A stretch of 64,000 nucleotides of DNA from Psychrobacter cibarius (GTDB taxonomy: Bacteria > Pseudomonadota > Gammaproteobacteria > Pseudomonadales > Moraxellaceae). Within the stretch, counting starts at the first letter, position 1, and each line of letters starts with the position of its first letter. Where the stretch lies: assembly GCA_030686115.1 (NCBI GenBank), contig CP131612.1:62001-126000 (forward strand), written 5' to 3'. The position numbers and the translations under genes are program-made. The notes beneath the pieces were generated by a model. That model searched no databases. It was not told the origin of the DNA and saw only the letters and a list, made by a program, of their open reading frames with translations. This document shows positions 9,696-18,527 of the stretch, piece after piece.

Positions 9696-10316
9696 TTAGC
9701 TATTAACTAACTCATCGGTTGCTACTAAAGCGGCAAATCTATCTTGAAGTGCAGCCATCGCACTGTCATGCACAGTACTAGCTGTTATGACTTGTCCTGC
9801 AACACTAGGCAGATCGCGCGTGGCACAAGCATCATGACACACGAAATTTTCAAAACCCAAATCAAAGGCTGCTCTGACGCTTGAGCTGACGCACATATGG
9901 CTCATAAAGCCTGCAAAAATAATTTGCTGTTTTTGCGCAGCTGAAATAAGTGCTTGCAGCTGGGTATCATGGAACGCATTGGGATTTTTTTTGACGATGA
10001 CGGTTTCGCTATCCTTTGGTTGTAATTCAGCGATAATCTCGACGTTAGATGATAGAGGATCAAAAACGTTGCCATTATCTGCGCCGTGATGGGCGATATG
10101 GAAGACAGGAGCGTTCTGTTTACGAGCTTTGTCTAGCAATAGTCGCGCATTTGCAATGGCGTTCGTACCAGCTTGCCCCAATGGCATCGCCCCATCGACA
10201 TATTCGTTTTGATAGTCAATAAAAACCACGGCGCAATTTGACCAATCGAGCGTATCAAATTGACCGCCAGCAAGTTCAAGTAAAGTAGAAGGGGTAGAAC
10301 CGAGTTTATTTGTCAT
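9696..10316 (-). CDS. Isochorismatase-family cysteine hydrolase
   Basis: A 206-residue single-domain hydrolase. The family Asp-Lys-Cys triad is visible: Asp in VVFIDYQNEY, Lys in VIVKKNPNAF and Cys in GFMSHMCVSSSVRAAFDLG. Members hydrolyse isochorismate, nicotinamide or other amides and ureas; the substrate here cannot be assigned. GGAG lies seven bases before the ATG. The gene sits between pepA and the divergent lptF, a place where most gammaproteobacteria have only a promoter region, so it may be an insertion into a conserved locus. Confidence 0.85.
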   Translation of the reverse strand: MTNKLGSTPSTLLELAGGQFDTLDWSNCAVVFIDYQNEYVDGAMPLGQAGTNAIANARLLLDKARKQNAPVFHIAHHGADNGNVFDPLSSNVEIIAELQPKDSETVIVKKNPNAFHDTQLQALISAAQKQQIIFAGFMSHMCVSSSVRAAFDLGFENFVCHDACATRDLPSVAGQVITASTVHDSAMAALQDRFAALVATDELVNS

Positions 10317-10862
10317 TAATATTCTCCATTGGGCGAGCTAATTAGGAATTTTTAGTTTTCTCAGTTTAACAAGTAATCCTAATGGTGCGAGGGCAGTGAT
10401 ACGAATGACACACAAAGGTTTCCAAATGACATCAAGTAAAAAGGTCGTGCAAAGACTTAATAAAAAGGCTTCTTAGATAAGACAAACTAATGAGTTAAAT
10501 GCTCGTTATCCTTTTCATATCTTATCTATTATTAGTGAGCCATACAGCGTTATAGCAAGATGGACGCAATGTTTGCAAACACATTTCACAGCCATTTTTG
10601 AGCAAAATATGCTAGGATTAGCGGTTATCTTTATCGCTAATTTTTACAGCATGTCGCTAACCCGTCTCGCAGATGTTTTCATATCTTTTGCCGTTGCTTT
10701 TAGGGCTGTTTAAGTATCTGATTGAGCAGCACGGTCTTGTATTTCTATGGTTCAGTTATCGGTATCAGCTATTGTATTTAGAGCTATCCATAATTGTCAG
10801 TGTTTGCCAATAAAGCTGCGATAAATCGTGCGACTATCAACCTTTTTAAAAGAGTGCCCATT
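10317..10862. other. Intergenic region upstream of lptF
   Basis: About 546 bp between divergent genes. It holds a perfect 12-bp palindrome TGTTTGCAAACA (10570-10581), a possible operator, and a weak hairpin TTAGCG/CGCTAA (10618-10640) followed by TTTTT. No ORF is supported. An in-frame TTG at 10794 would extend lptF into this region. Confidence 0.5.
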
Positions 10863-12176
10863 GTGATATTACGCCGCTATATGACTCAACAAGTTGCCTC
10901 AACGACCGCATTGGTTTTGGGGTTTTTAGTGGTGATGATGCTGGGCGGTCGTTTGATCCGTTACTTTGGTATTGCCGCAGAAGGCAATCTAGATATCAGC
11001 TTGTTATTTACCATCATTGGTTATAATTTGCCGTACTTTTTAGAGCTTATCCTGCCATTAGCATTTTTTATCGCTCTAATGCTGGTATTCGGGCGGCTGT
11101 ATGTCGATCAAGAAATGGCGGTGATTAATGCCAGTGGGGTGTCGCGTGGTAAACTTGCCCGTTTGATGACGCCGTTAATATTGGCGTTGTTCGTTGGTGA
11201 AGCGGCTTTATCTATCGTTGGTAAACCGTGGGGCGTACGCTCATCAGAAAGTGTCTGGCAACAGCAGGCATTGACCAGCGCTTTTGATTTAATTCGTCCC
11301 AATGAATTTATTAGTAGTGGCAATTATCATTTGTATGTGGGCAGCTTGAGCGATGATAAAAAGCAATTGCAAGATGTGATATTGATTCAATCTGAGCCTG
11401 AAAAAAAGGGCAGTGCCGCTAAAAATAACACTGCTAAAGAGGCTGCTGTCGATGTTAAAAACACCATCGATCCCGAAACAGCTGAGCAATTAAATATTTC
11501 AGACATACCAAATATGCCAACGGCGATTACTAATAATACCAACATCAGCAAAGATACTATTACGTTGGCTAAGCGTGCCGAGCAAGTAGACACGGGTAAT
11601 AGCGGTGTGACCCAATTGGACTTGTTCCAAGGGCGTCGTTATGAAGTCGGTGCTGGCAGTCTGAAATACAATCAAGTGGGCTTTGATCGTTACCGCATTA
11701 CTTTGACAGAATCCTCAAAAGAAGTCATCACCGAAGATAATATCGAAACGCAAGCGATTGGACCATTATGGCAAGCCGCGACGGGTGGTACGGCAAGTAG
11801 TGGCAACTCGCTGCGTGTGGCACAAAGTGAGCTTGGCTATCGTCTAGCATTGCCGTGGTTGATGATCATTGCACCAATGCTCGCTGTACCACTGGCGCAA
11901 GTACGTCCGCGCCAAGGTCGCTGGTTACGCCTATTTCCTTCGATTTTATTGTTTGTCAGCTGTGCGCTGGGTATTATTTCACTTAAAAATGCTGTTAGCA
12001 AAGGCAGCGTGAGCGTTTGGGCATATGCGTGGCTCATTTTGGGATTTATGGCATTGGCGCTTTATATGAATTGGGGTAGCCGTGTGCAGCATCGATTACG
12101 TTTTCGCAAACCGAAGAACACGCCTTTAACGGTTGCCGATCATCAGAGCAGTGGCTCACAAGGAGGGCAGTCCTAA
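10863..12176 (+). CDS. lptF: LPS export ABC transporter permease LptF
   Basis: Inner-membrane permease of the LptB2FGC complex, which extracts lipopolysaccharide and drives it across the periplasm. N-terminal helices (~12-120), a periplasmic jellyroll, and C-terminal helices from LGYRLALPWLMIIAPMLAVPLAQVRPRQGR are visible. I favour the GTG at 10863 (reads MILRRYMTQQV, aligning with known LptF starts, with AAAAGAG ~9 bases upstream), giving 437 residues; a TTG at 10794 would add 23. It is ~70 residues longer than E. coli LptF because of a polar, Lys/Asn/Thr-rich insert (window ~11395-11600) in the periplasmic domain. Its stop overlaps the lptG start. Confidence 0.9.
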   Translation: MILRRYMTQQVASTTALVLGFLVVMMLGGRLIRYFGIAAEGNLDISLLFTIIGYNLPYFLELILPLAFFIALMLVFGRLYVDQEMAVINASGVSRGKLARLMTPLILALFVGEAALSIVGKPWGVRSSESVWQQQALTSAFDLIRPNEFISSGNYHLYVGSLSDDKKQLQDVILIQSEPEKKGSAAKNNTAKEAAVDVKNTIDPETAEQLNISDIPNMPTAITNNTNISKDTITLAKRAEQVDTGNSGVTQLDLFQGRRYEVGAGSLKYNQVGFDRYRITLTESSKEVITEDNIETQAIGPLWQAATGGTASSGNSLRVAQSELGYRLALPWLMIIAPMLAVPLAQVRPRQGRWLRLFPSILLFVSCALGIISLKNAVSKGSVSVWAYAWLILGFMALALYMNWGSRVQHRLRFRKPKNTPLTVADHQSSGSQGGQS

Positions 12177-13402
12177 TGAGTGTCTTATCTTCTAAACCGT
12201 CCAATCCTGACTCGCAAAACGCTCATGCTAAGCACGCTCGCAAACCTGCCAAACTAAAAGTGCTTAGCCGTTACGTCAAGCTGAACGCTTTGCTCGCAAT
12301 CGTCGGAGCTGTTATAGGCTTGTGGGCATTACAGCTGGTATTCTCTTATTTGTCTGAGCTGGATTCGTTAGATGATAGCTATACGATGGGCGAGGCGATT
12401 AAGTATATTTTTTATCGCTCGCCTTATTTTTTAGAGCAATTTATTCCCACTGGCGCATTGCTAGGTGCAGTGGTCGGCTTGGGCTTGCTTGCCAATAAAA
12501 GTGAGCTGGTCGTGATGCGTGCCGCTGGCGTCAGCGTTTATCGTATCGTCGGTTGGGTATTGCAGCCTGCTTTGATTTTTGTGTTGCTCGCATTGATTAT
12601 CAATCAGTTCGTGCTGCCGCACTCTAATCAATTGGCAAAAGAAATCAACGATGAAGACAGCAGTTCATTAGTCACATCGGTACGCGGTTATTGGACGTTG
12701 CAGCCACGCTTTGAGAGTACAAAAGACGGCAGTGCCAAGCCAGATGGTAGCGATATTTTGTATATCGACTATGCTGATGTGCAAGGCAATATCGGCGAAG
12801 TCAAACGTTGGCATTTAGACAATAATGGCAATCTGCAAACGGCCATTCACGCTGAGGGTGGTAAATATATTGGTCGTGAACCTGTTAATCCTGCCAGCAG
12901 CAAACCGAGCGAGCAATATCGCTATGAGTGGCAGCTGAACAACATGACCAAGCTGATGATTAACCAAGGCTTTGAGAGTAGCCAAGCCATCTCACCGTCA
13001 GATACCTTAAGCCTGCCCTTTGCCCCTGAATCGGTATATCTGCTTACCCGTAAGGCAGAGGATTTATCATTGACTCAGCTGTATGAGCATCGTCAATTTA
13101 TGCGCCAACAAGGCACACGCTCGTTAAGTCATGAGCTGGCTTTTTGGCAAAAACTGCTCTCACCGCTATCGATTTTATCGCTGGTGATTGTTGCCTGCTC
13201 ATTCGTCTTTGGCTCACTGCGGACGCATAGCTTAGGCTTGCGTATCGTCGTAGCATTATTGTTTGGCTTGCTGTTTAGTTATGTGCAAGACTTGGTTGGC
13301 TTTGTCTCATTGGCGACTGGATTTTCGCCATTATTAATGGTGATATTACCGATTATCGCCAGTGCGATATTGGGTGGCTATTTGCTTAAACGGCAGATGT
13401 AA
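12176..13402 (+). CDS. lptG: LPS export ABC transporter permease LptG
   Basis: A 408-residue partner of LptF. The ATG shares its A with the lptF stop (TAATG), preceded by AAGGAGG, so the two are translationally coupled and probably made in equal amounts. The N-terminus carries a ~25-residue polar extension before LSRYVKLNALLAIVGAV. Transmembrane helices flank a periplasmic domain, and the C-terminal half has the LptG pattern ELAFWQKLLSPLSILSLV and a glycine-rich last helix. A terminator follows immediately. Confidence 0.93.
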   Translation: MSVLSSKPSNPDSQNAHAKHARKPAKLKVLSRYVKLNALLAIVGAVIGLWALQLVFSYLSELDSLDDSYTMGEAIKYIFYRSPYFLEQFIPTGALLGAVVGLGLLANKSELVVMRAAGVSVYRIVGWVLQPALIFVLLALIINQFVLPHSNQLAKEINDEDSSSLVTSVRGYWTLQPRFESTKDGSAKPDGSDILYIDYADVQGNIGEVKRWHLDNNGNLQTAIHAEGGKYIGREPVNPASSKPSEQYRYEWQLNNMTKLMINQGFESSQAISPSDTLSLPFAPESVYLLTRKAEDLSLTQLYEHRQFMRQQGTRSLSHELAFWQKLLSPLSILSLVIVACSFVFGSLRTHSLGLRIVVALLFGLLFSYVQDLVGFVSLATGFSPLLMVILPIIASAILGGYLLKRQM

Positions 13403-13420
13403 TTTTAGAAATTTAGCCAT

Positions 13421-13461
13421 AAAAAAAGCCCGCTAGATCATGACGATTTAGCGGGCTTTTT
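13421..13461. terminator. Bidirectional terminator between lptG and methyltransferase gene
   Basis: AAAAAGCCCGCTA (13423-13435) pairs perfectly with TAGCGGGCTTTTT (13449-13461) around a 13-nt loop, lying between convergent genes. Confidence 0.9.
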
Positions 13462-13496
13462 GTTTACGCAGCTTTTAATACATAAGCTTTTAAAGC

Positions 13497-14105
13497 TTAG
13501 TCTTTGGTCGCCATGGTAATGGTATAAGTTTTACCTTGTTTGATCTTTTCGCTGTTGCCAAACACTTCGGTAAACGAGCGCTTCATAAACTGACGCAAGC
13601 CATTGATCGTCACCACGTAAAAACGCCCACCTTTACGCATGCGTGCATAAGCATCGAGGAAATACAGATAATGCTGCTCCTTACCTACTTTGGCTGGTAA
13701 GTTCGACATCACAAGGCTAAAGTCTTTGTCTTTTGCTACGTGATTGAAGCCATTTGATAAATGCACATCGACGTTTTTTAGACCGTTTTTCTCACAATTT
13801 AGGCGGGCATATTCGACTGCCATAAAATCTTTATCAATCAAAGTATGCAGGCCGTTTGGACATTCACGCGCTGCCGTCATACCGAGTACGCCGTAACCAC
13901 AGCCCAAATCGATCGAGTCATCGTCCGCTTCAAAATCAATATAATCAAGCAGCATCAAGCTACCATCATCAAGCTTTTGCGGTGAAAAAATACCCCACGT
14001 GGTCGCAAAATCAAATGGCTTACCCAGTACGTCTTGGCGAAAATTAATGTCTTCGCGCCAATGTTGGGCGTTTTTTAATAGGTCAGCAGGTGGTCTATGG
14101 CTCAT
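13497..14105 (-). CDS. Class I SAM-dependent methyltransferase, RsmC-like
   Basis: A 202-residue single-domain methyltransferase. Motif I is IDLGCGYGVLGMTAA and the acidic ribose-binding strand follows at HTLIDKDFMAVEYA. The substrate loop reads MSNLPA, close to the NPPF-type loop of RNA and DNA amino-methyltransferases. The upstream FATTWGIFSPQKLDDGS and the overall pattern match the MTS domain of 16S rRNA m2G1207 methyltransferase RsmC, but the N-terminal pseudo-domain of RsmC is absent, so RsmC function is only suggested. It is the last gene of a long minus-strand run. Confidence 0.8.
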   Translation of the reverse strand: MSHRPPADLLKNAQHWREDINFRQDVLGKPFDFATTWGIFSPQKLDDGSLMLLDYIDFEADDDSIDLGCGYGVLGMTAARECPNGLHTLIDKDFMAVEYARLNCEKNGLKNVDVHLSNGFNHVAKDKDFSLVMSNLPAKVGKEQHYLYFLDAYARMRKGGRFYVVTINGLRQFMKRSFTEVFGNSEKIKQGKTYTITMATKD

Positions 14106-14332
14106 GAGATTCTCGGATAATGGATAAGTAAAAGGCGGTGCATTGCTCAGTTATGCAGCGTGCACATCATACGCGTATTGTAACGAGAAAAGAGGGAGTT
14201 TGCAGTATGTTGTAAGAATTATAGCGATGTTTGAATAAGAGCAGGGTATACCTTGCATCTCTCAATCAAGATAATATTTATCATTAGTACACTTATACTA
14301 AGCGTGTCTTACGATTGGATAAACGATTAATT

Positions 14333-14956
14333 TTAAAACCCAAAATTGGACAGTTCTTTCTTATGTTCTTTTAGCACTTGCGCAACGAAGTCAGGGTCAA
14401 CTTTTAAGAACAGTTCAATAACATCATGAATTCTCCAATAATTATCTTCTGGATTCTTAATTATGATTTGAAGATGTTCTTTTAGTAATGGAATATATTC
14501 AACAAAGTCTTTTTTGCTTACCAGTCTGAACAATCCTGCGATTTGGAAAGATTGCATATTAGATGCTTTAATAATAATAGATATAGGATTACAGATCGCT
14601 TTTCTTGCTTGTTCTCCTTTACCTATATCTGATCGATTTGCCCAATAGCTAATAAATGCATATAGAACGTGTTTATAAGTCTCATCATATCCATGTAGAC
14701 GATGTTGTATCATACCTCGTAGCTTATTCTCTACCAGCAATTTTTCTAAAATATGGAAGCCTTTTTCAACACCCCAAGAAGTTAATAATCGTGCTGCCTG
14801 AAAAACGATATAATCATCCTCATGTACTAAAAGAGTTTTAACCTTTTCGATACGCTCAAGAGGTAAGTCCTCAAGGTCTATATCTTCAGGCAACTCTGTA
14901 TAATCAACATTGGACGGAATATCACGTAGTAATGAGTTAATGTAAGCTTCAGTCAT
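14333..14956 (-). CDS. Orphan alpha-helical (HEAT-like) protein
   Basis: I do not recognise a named family. The 207-residue protein is acidic and predicted almost wholly helical, with repeated helix pairs (for example ERIEKVKTLLVHEDDYIVFQ then AARLLTSWGVEKGFHILEKL, and later EYIPLLKEHLQIII) reminiscent of HEAT/ARM repeats. The start at 14956 is supported by AGGA overlapping the stop codon of the upstream gene, indicating translational coupling; an upstream in-frame ATG at 15001 would overlap that gene. The pair is clearly more AT-rich than the adjoining xerD gene. HEAT-like singletons paired with small partners are often immunity or defence accessory proteins, but that is inference. Confidence 0.75.
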   Translation of the reverse strand: MTEAYINSLLRDIPSNVDYTELPEDIDLEDLPLERIEKVKTLLVHEDDYIVFQAARLLTSWGVEKGFHILEKLLVENKLRGMIQHRLHGYDETYKHVLYAFISYWANRSDIGKGEQARKAICNPISIIIKASNMQSFQIAGLFRLVSKKDFVEYIPLLKEHLQIIIKNPEDNYWRIHDVIELFLKVDPDFVAQVLKEHKKELSNFGF

Positions 14957-14960
14957 TGTA

Positions 14961-15224
14961 TTATCCTGACATAAAAAAAGATTTTTCAGGTAACTTACCA
15001 TTTTTCTTATAACTTTTCATGACGGCTACCATTGCTCTTTGATAGTGTGCCTCAGGAGCATAACCATCAATAGGCTTAATCAACCGACACGACATATCAA
15101 AGGTAAATGGCTCCATTCTATCCTTGTATAGTACAAAAATTCCATTAGAGACACATGACCCATTAAAAAACTCATATGTTATCTCATTACCATCTTCTTT
15201 AATGTTTTTGACTTCAACGTACAT
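14961..15224 (-). CDS. Small orphan protein coupled to the HEAT-like gene
   Basis: An 87-residue protein without recognisable family. It looks like a small beta-rich fold (VEVKNIKEDGNEITYEFF, IFVLYKDRMEPFTFDMS) followed by a helix containing YQRAMVAVMKSYKKNG; it has no signal peptide or membrane helix. It precedes the HEAT-like gene by four bases, with the next gene's ribosome-binding site inside its stop region. It lies 41 bp downstream of xerD on the same strand, but its AT-rich composition and lack of recognisable relatives mark it as accessory. Confidence 0.7.
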   Translation of the reverse strand: MYVEVKNIKEDGNEITYEFFNGSCVSNGIFVLYKDRMEPFTFDMSCRLIKPIDGYAPEAHYQRAMVAVMKSYKKNGKLPEKSFFMSG

Positions 15225-15265
15225 AGCATAACTCTTTGTTTATCAATATTACTATGATAAAAACC

Positions 15266-16204
15266 CTAACCTCGCGGATGATGCTCCGCATGCAATTTCT
15301 GCAATCTCGCCGTCGCCACATGGGTATAGATTTGCGTGGTTGATAAATCACTGTGCCCAAGTAATAACTGCACGCTACGCAAATCTGCGCCATGATTCAG
15401 CAAATGCGTGGCAAAAGCGTGACGCAGTGTATGCGGTGATAGCTCTTTATCGATACTGGCGACTTTGGCGTGTTTCTTTAACAAATACCAAAAGTTCTGC
15501 CGTGTCATATAGCCACCTTGCGCCGTCAAAAATACCGCTTGGCAATTTCCTGATTTTAAATGGGCAATCAAATCACCACGAGCATGCGTTAGATAATCTT
15601 CTAGCGCATCGCTGGCATATTCGCCTAATGGCACCAGTCGAGTTTTATTGCCTTTCCCCGTGATTTGTAGCCAGCCAGCGTTTAGATTCACTTGCTCTAA
15701 TGAGAGATTAATCAATTCGCTCACCCGCAGACCGCAGGCGTATAGCACCTCTAACATGGCTTTATCACGCAGTCCGAGCGCGGTGCTGGTATCAGGCGCG
15801 GCAAGTAGATTGTCGACATCTGCTTCTGCTAAGTCTTTGGGTAATGGGCGACCTAGCTTTGGGCTTTTGATACGCTCGCAAGGATTGTCTTCACGCAGAT
15901 TACTGGCAATCATCCACAGATAAAACTGACGCAAGCTTGAGAGCATACGTGCTTGGGTACGTGGGGTTTTGTCTTCTTGAGTCAGGGTTGATAAGCAGTG
16001 CAGCACATCATCAGGCTGCCAGCGTGTCAGGGCAATAGGATTGGTCAGCTCGCAAGAGCGCAGGTCGCGGACATACGCATTACGAGTACGCGTCGCTAGA
16101 CCACGTGCCAGCATGGCTTGACGAAACTCAGTCATATAACTGGGTTCGTCATCTACTGCCAGCGCCTTAGGTTGGCGCTGTTGCACGGCACGATCACGGC
16201 TCAT
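15266..16204 (-). CDS. xerD: Site-specific tyrosine recombinase XerD
   Basis: A 312-residue tyrosine recombinase that, with XerC, resolves chromosome dimers at dif under FtsK control. It has an N-terminal SAM-like core-binding domain (~residues 24-110) and a catalytic domain with R (CGLRVSELI), K (ITGKGNKTRLVPL), HxxR (SPHTLRHAFATH), H (LLGHSDLSTTQIYTH) and the Tyr nucleophile in the same motif. The end HVATARLQKLHAEHHPRG matches XerD rather than XerC. It has a ~20-residue N-terminal extension relative to E. coli XerD. It sits 24 bp downstream of a methyltransferase gene and directly upstream of an AT-rich orphan pair. Confidence 0.93.
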   Translation of the reverse strand: MSRDRAVQQRQPKALAVDDEPSYMTEFRQAMLARGLATRTRNAYVRDLRSCELTNPIALTRWQPDDVLHCLSTLTQEDKTPRTQARMLSSLRQFYLWMIASNLREDNPCERIKSPKLGRPLPKDLAEADVDNLLAAPDTSTALGLRDKAMLEVLYACGLRVSELINLSLEQVNLNAGWLQITGKGNKTRLVPLGEYASDALEDYLTHARGDLIAHLKSGNCQAVFLTAQGGYMTRQNFWYLLKKHAKVASIDKELSPHTLRHAFATHLLNHGADLRSVQLLLGHSDLSTTQIYTHVATARLQKLHAEHHPRG

Positions 16205-16228
16205 AACTCAGTACTCGATGGTTGAATG

Positions 16229-17431
16229 TTAGATAAGCGTTAAGCACCATAACGAGGTAACTTCAGCACTGCGCGCGATATGTAGCGGGTCTGTATCATC
16301 TTGACTGCGACCATGCTTAGGTTGGGTGTCCAGACGATATTTTACCGCCAATCCAGCATCGGCAAACAAGCCTAATAACTCATCACGGGTGCGCAGTTGC
16401 AGGTGCTCTGCCAAGTCCGACATTATCAACCAAAGCTCGCCGTGCTCAGCTAAGTGCTGTTTGGCACCTTGTAGAACGCCACGTAGCATCGCGCTCTTGG
16501 CATCATAGACGGCATACTCAAGAGACGAGCTTGGCTTAGCAGGTAACCAAGGTGGATTACAGACAATCAGATTGGCGAGTGGTGCATCAGTCGGATATAA
16601 ATCCGCTTGCTGCAATTGTACGGCAGGTAATTCTAACCGTGTAAAGTTCTCGTTGGCACAGGCCAAAGCACGTGGATTCAAGTCAGTTGCTATCACTTGT
16701 GGAACACCGCGCTGAGCTAAGATAATAGCCAGCAATCCCGTTCCGGTACCGATGTCATAGGCGACATCATGGCTTGCTGGTAGCGGTGCATCGAGCAATA
16801 GCTGTACATACTCATGACGGGTTGGTGCAAAGACGCCATAATGCGGGAAAATTGATAACCCTAAGCTGTCTATTGGGACGCCTTTTTCGCGCCATCCTGC
16901 CGCGCCGAGTGCGCCTTGCAAGTCACTAAACGACAGCACGCAAGACTCATCCACCGCTTTATCTAACGGGCCAAAAGCGGCTGTGCAGGCTGCACTGACA
17001 TCGGGCGCGCGGCGTAGTTGGCTGACATAATTGGCATCAAGCTCTAGTAGCAAACGGCTTAATATGCGCGAACGCTGCGCTTGCAGTTGGCGCTGCTGAT
17101 GAAATAGATTAGGTATTTCTTTAGAGCTGACTGAATCAGATTCTATTGTAGATTTAGCCGCTTTTTTTGCTTTACGCAGCTCAGAGCGCTCATTGGTACG
17201 ATCTATGCGACGACCAAGCGCTTGTAGCAACTGGCGTGCATTATGAAAATCACCGCGCCACAGCAGTGAGCTGCCTTCGCAAGCTAAGCGGTAAGCGTCA
17301 TCTGCGGTCGTTGTATCATCGACCAACACAATGCGCGCAGGTGGCATATGATTGCTTTCAGACAACCAAAGAGCATTACGTAGAGTCTCGTTTTCTTGCC
17401 ATTGTACATACTGCTTTTCTGTTTGTAACAC
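16229..17431 (-). CDS. Class I SAM-dependent methyltransferase with N-terminal extension
   Basis: A 400-residue protein. The C-terminal half is a Rossmann methyltransferase: motif I VAYDIGTGTGLLAIILAQRG, ribose-binding ATDLNPRALACANENF, and catalytic VCNPPWLP. The NPPW loop is typical of enzymes methylating amide or base nitrogens (HemK/PrmC, RsmC, RlmG types). The N-terminal ~200 residues, including a Lys-rich segment and LQGALGAAGWREKGVPIDSLG, do not match a domain I can name. The target (rRNA, tRNA or protein) cannot be decided from sequence. Confidence 0.8.
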   Translation of the reverse strand: MLQTEKQYVQWQENETLRNALWLSESNHMPPARIVLVDDTTTADDAYRLACEGSSLLWRGDFHNARQLLQALGRRIDRTNERSELRKAKKAAKSTIESDSVSSKEIPNLFHQQRQLQAQRSRILSRLLLELDANYVSQLRRAPDVSAACTAAFGPLDKAVDESCVLSFSDLQGALGAAGWREKGVPIDSLGLSIFPHYGVFAPTRHEYVQLLLDAPLPASHDVAYDIGTGTGLLAIILAQRGVPQVIATDLNPRALACANENFTRLELPAVQLQQADLYPTDAPLANLIVCNPPWLPAKPSSSLEYAVYDAKSAMLRGVLQGAKQHLAEHGELWLIMSDLAEHLQLRTRDELLGLFADAGLAVKYRLDTQPKHGRSQDDTDPLHIARSAEVTSLWCLTLI

Positions 17432-17568
17432 GTAATAGCCTACCTTTTGTGAAAGATACTTCGCTTAAAATACAAAGATACCTTTATATTGTTTATTGCG
17501 CTGTCATTGTTTTACTGTGATTAACGCCTTGCTGTGATCAATGCTTTGCTGCGGTAACTTGAGTGCAT

Positions 17569-17904
17569 TTAAGCGCTTTTTTTCTTAACCAGATAACGAT
17601 AAAGCGTGGCGCTGATTGGTGCATCCTCATCGCCAGCGACCATTATTTCATCGGGATCGACGTTTAGATTTATATTTTCAGCAAGCGTTTCTTGCTGCAC
17701 AAGCTCATGTCCCAAATGACGACAAAAATTAGGAATGTCACGAGTGGTGGCTGGGTCGGTGGCGAGTATTTCAATCACCTCGCCAGCATCAGCGTTACGG
17801 ATGGTTCGATGCAGCATCATGACAGGCTCAGGGCAAATCAGCCCTTGCGTATCTAAATGATGATTGATCGTCGTCTGCGTGGTAAAAGTGCTCATAGTAG
17901 TCAT
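17569..17904 (-). CDS. tusA: TusA-family sulfur carrier protein
   Basis: A 111-residue member of the TusA/SirA family, with the persulfide-carrying cysteine in [17 protein letters not shown], followed by [27 protein letters not shown]. TusA relays sulfur from IscS toward 2-thiouridine synthesis in tRNA and other acceptors. It is ~30 residues longer than E. coli TusA, with a C-terminal tail ending in Lys residues. An ATG at 17895 is an alternative start. No tusBCDE genes are nearby, so a different TusA-like role is possible. Confidence 0.85.
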   Translation of the reverse strand: MTTMSTFTTQTTINHHLDTQGLICPEPVMMLHRTIRNADAGEVIEILATDPATTRDIPNFCRHLGHELVQQETLAENINLNVDPDEIMVAGDEDAPISATLYRYLVKKKSA

Positions 17905-17955
17905 TTAAATCGATAGTATAAGGTAAAAGTTTTTTGCGTCATTTATAAGTATGCT

Positions 17956-18435
17956 TTACGTTTCTTCAGCGGTTTCAGTGTCTTTTTCTGCTTCTAGAAA
18001 ATTAAAAAAGCGCTTAAAGCTCACTTTAAATAAAAACGCCACACCTAGCCAACAAGATAAGCCTAACCAGGCGGTATCAGCGAATAATAAGCCACCAACC
18101 AATATGATGGTCGATACGCCAATGCTCATGGCAATCATCGACGCTTGGTTTAATCGATAACGATAAATCACCAGCGCATCATAAATAGTAATAGGAATCG
18201 TAAGCGCAACCAAGGCATAAGGCAAGTTATAGAAAAGTTGATAAAGCAGTTGATTGTCATGAAAGGCTTTGATACTGGCAATGGTGCCAAAGACCATAAA
18301 GGCGAGAATAGCGGCATAAATGAGATAAATCGCTATTTGATTCGCTCGCTGTGCGCCTTTTATACGGGCGATGGCAAGCGGCGCAAAACCATGTTGCGAT
18401 TTGTTTTGCAGGGAGTGGTCTGAGACAGTGGTCAT
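17956..18435 (-). CDS. Uncharacterised four-helix membrane protein
   Basis: A 159-residue protein with about four hydrophobic helices (IAIYLIYAAILAFMVFGTIA, LPYALVALTIPITIYDALVI, MIAMSIGVSTIILVGGLLFA, LSCWLGVAFLFKVSF) and a short acidic C-terminal tail. I recognise no family. It lies between ruvX and tusA on the same strand, with spacings of 92 and 51 bp, and may be co-transcribed. Confidence 0.75.
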   Translation of the reverse strand: MTTVSDHSLQNKSQHGFAPLAIARIKGAQRANQIAIYLIYAAILAFMVFGTIASIKAFHDNQLLYQLFYNLPYALVALTIPITIYDALVIYRYRLNQASMIAMSIGVSTIILVGGLLFADTAWLGLSCWLGVAFLFKVSFKRFFNFLEAEKDTETAEET

Positions 18436-18527
18436 AATAATCAGGTATTTATCCGTGTAGAGTGACGATATGTCAGAATTGGCAGTGTTTTAATTGAGAG
18501 TGCTTTAACAGCAGGTTTATCGCTGAT

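Noticed and set aside
14333..16204. Orphan pair plus xerD as an integron or integrative element
   Set aside because: The recombinase is a clear housekeeping XerD (HSDLSTTQIYTH and HHPRG end), and no attachment repeats were found around the pair.
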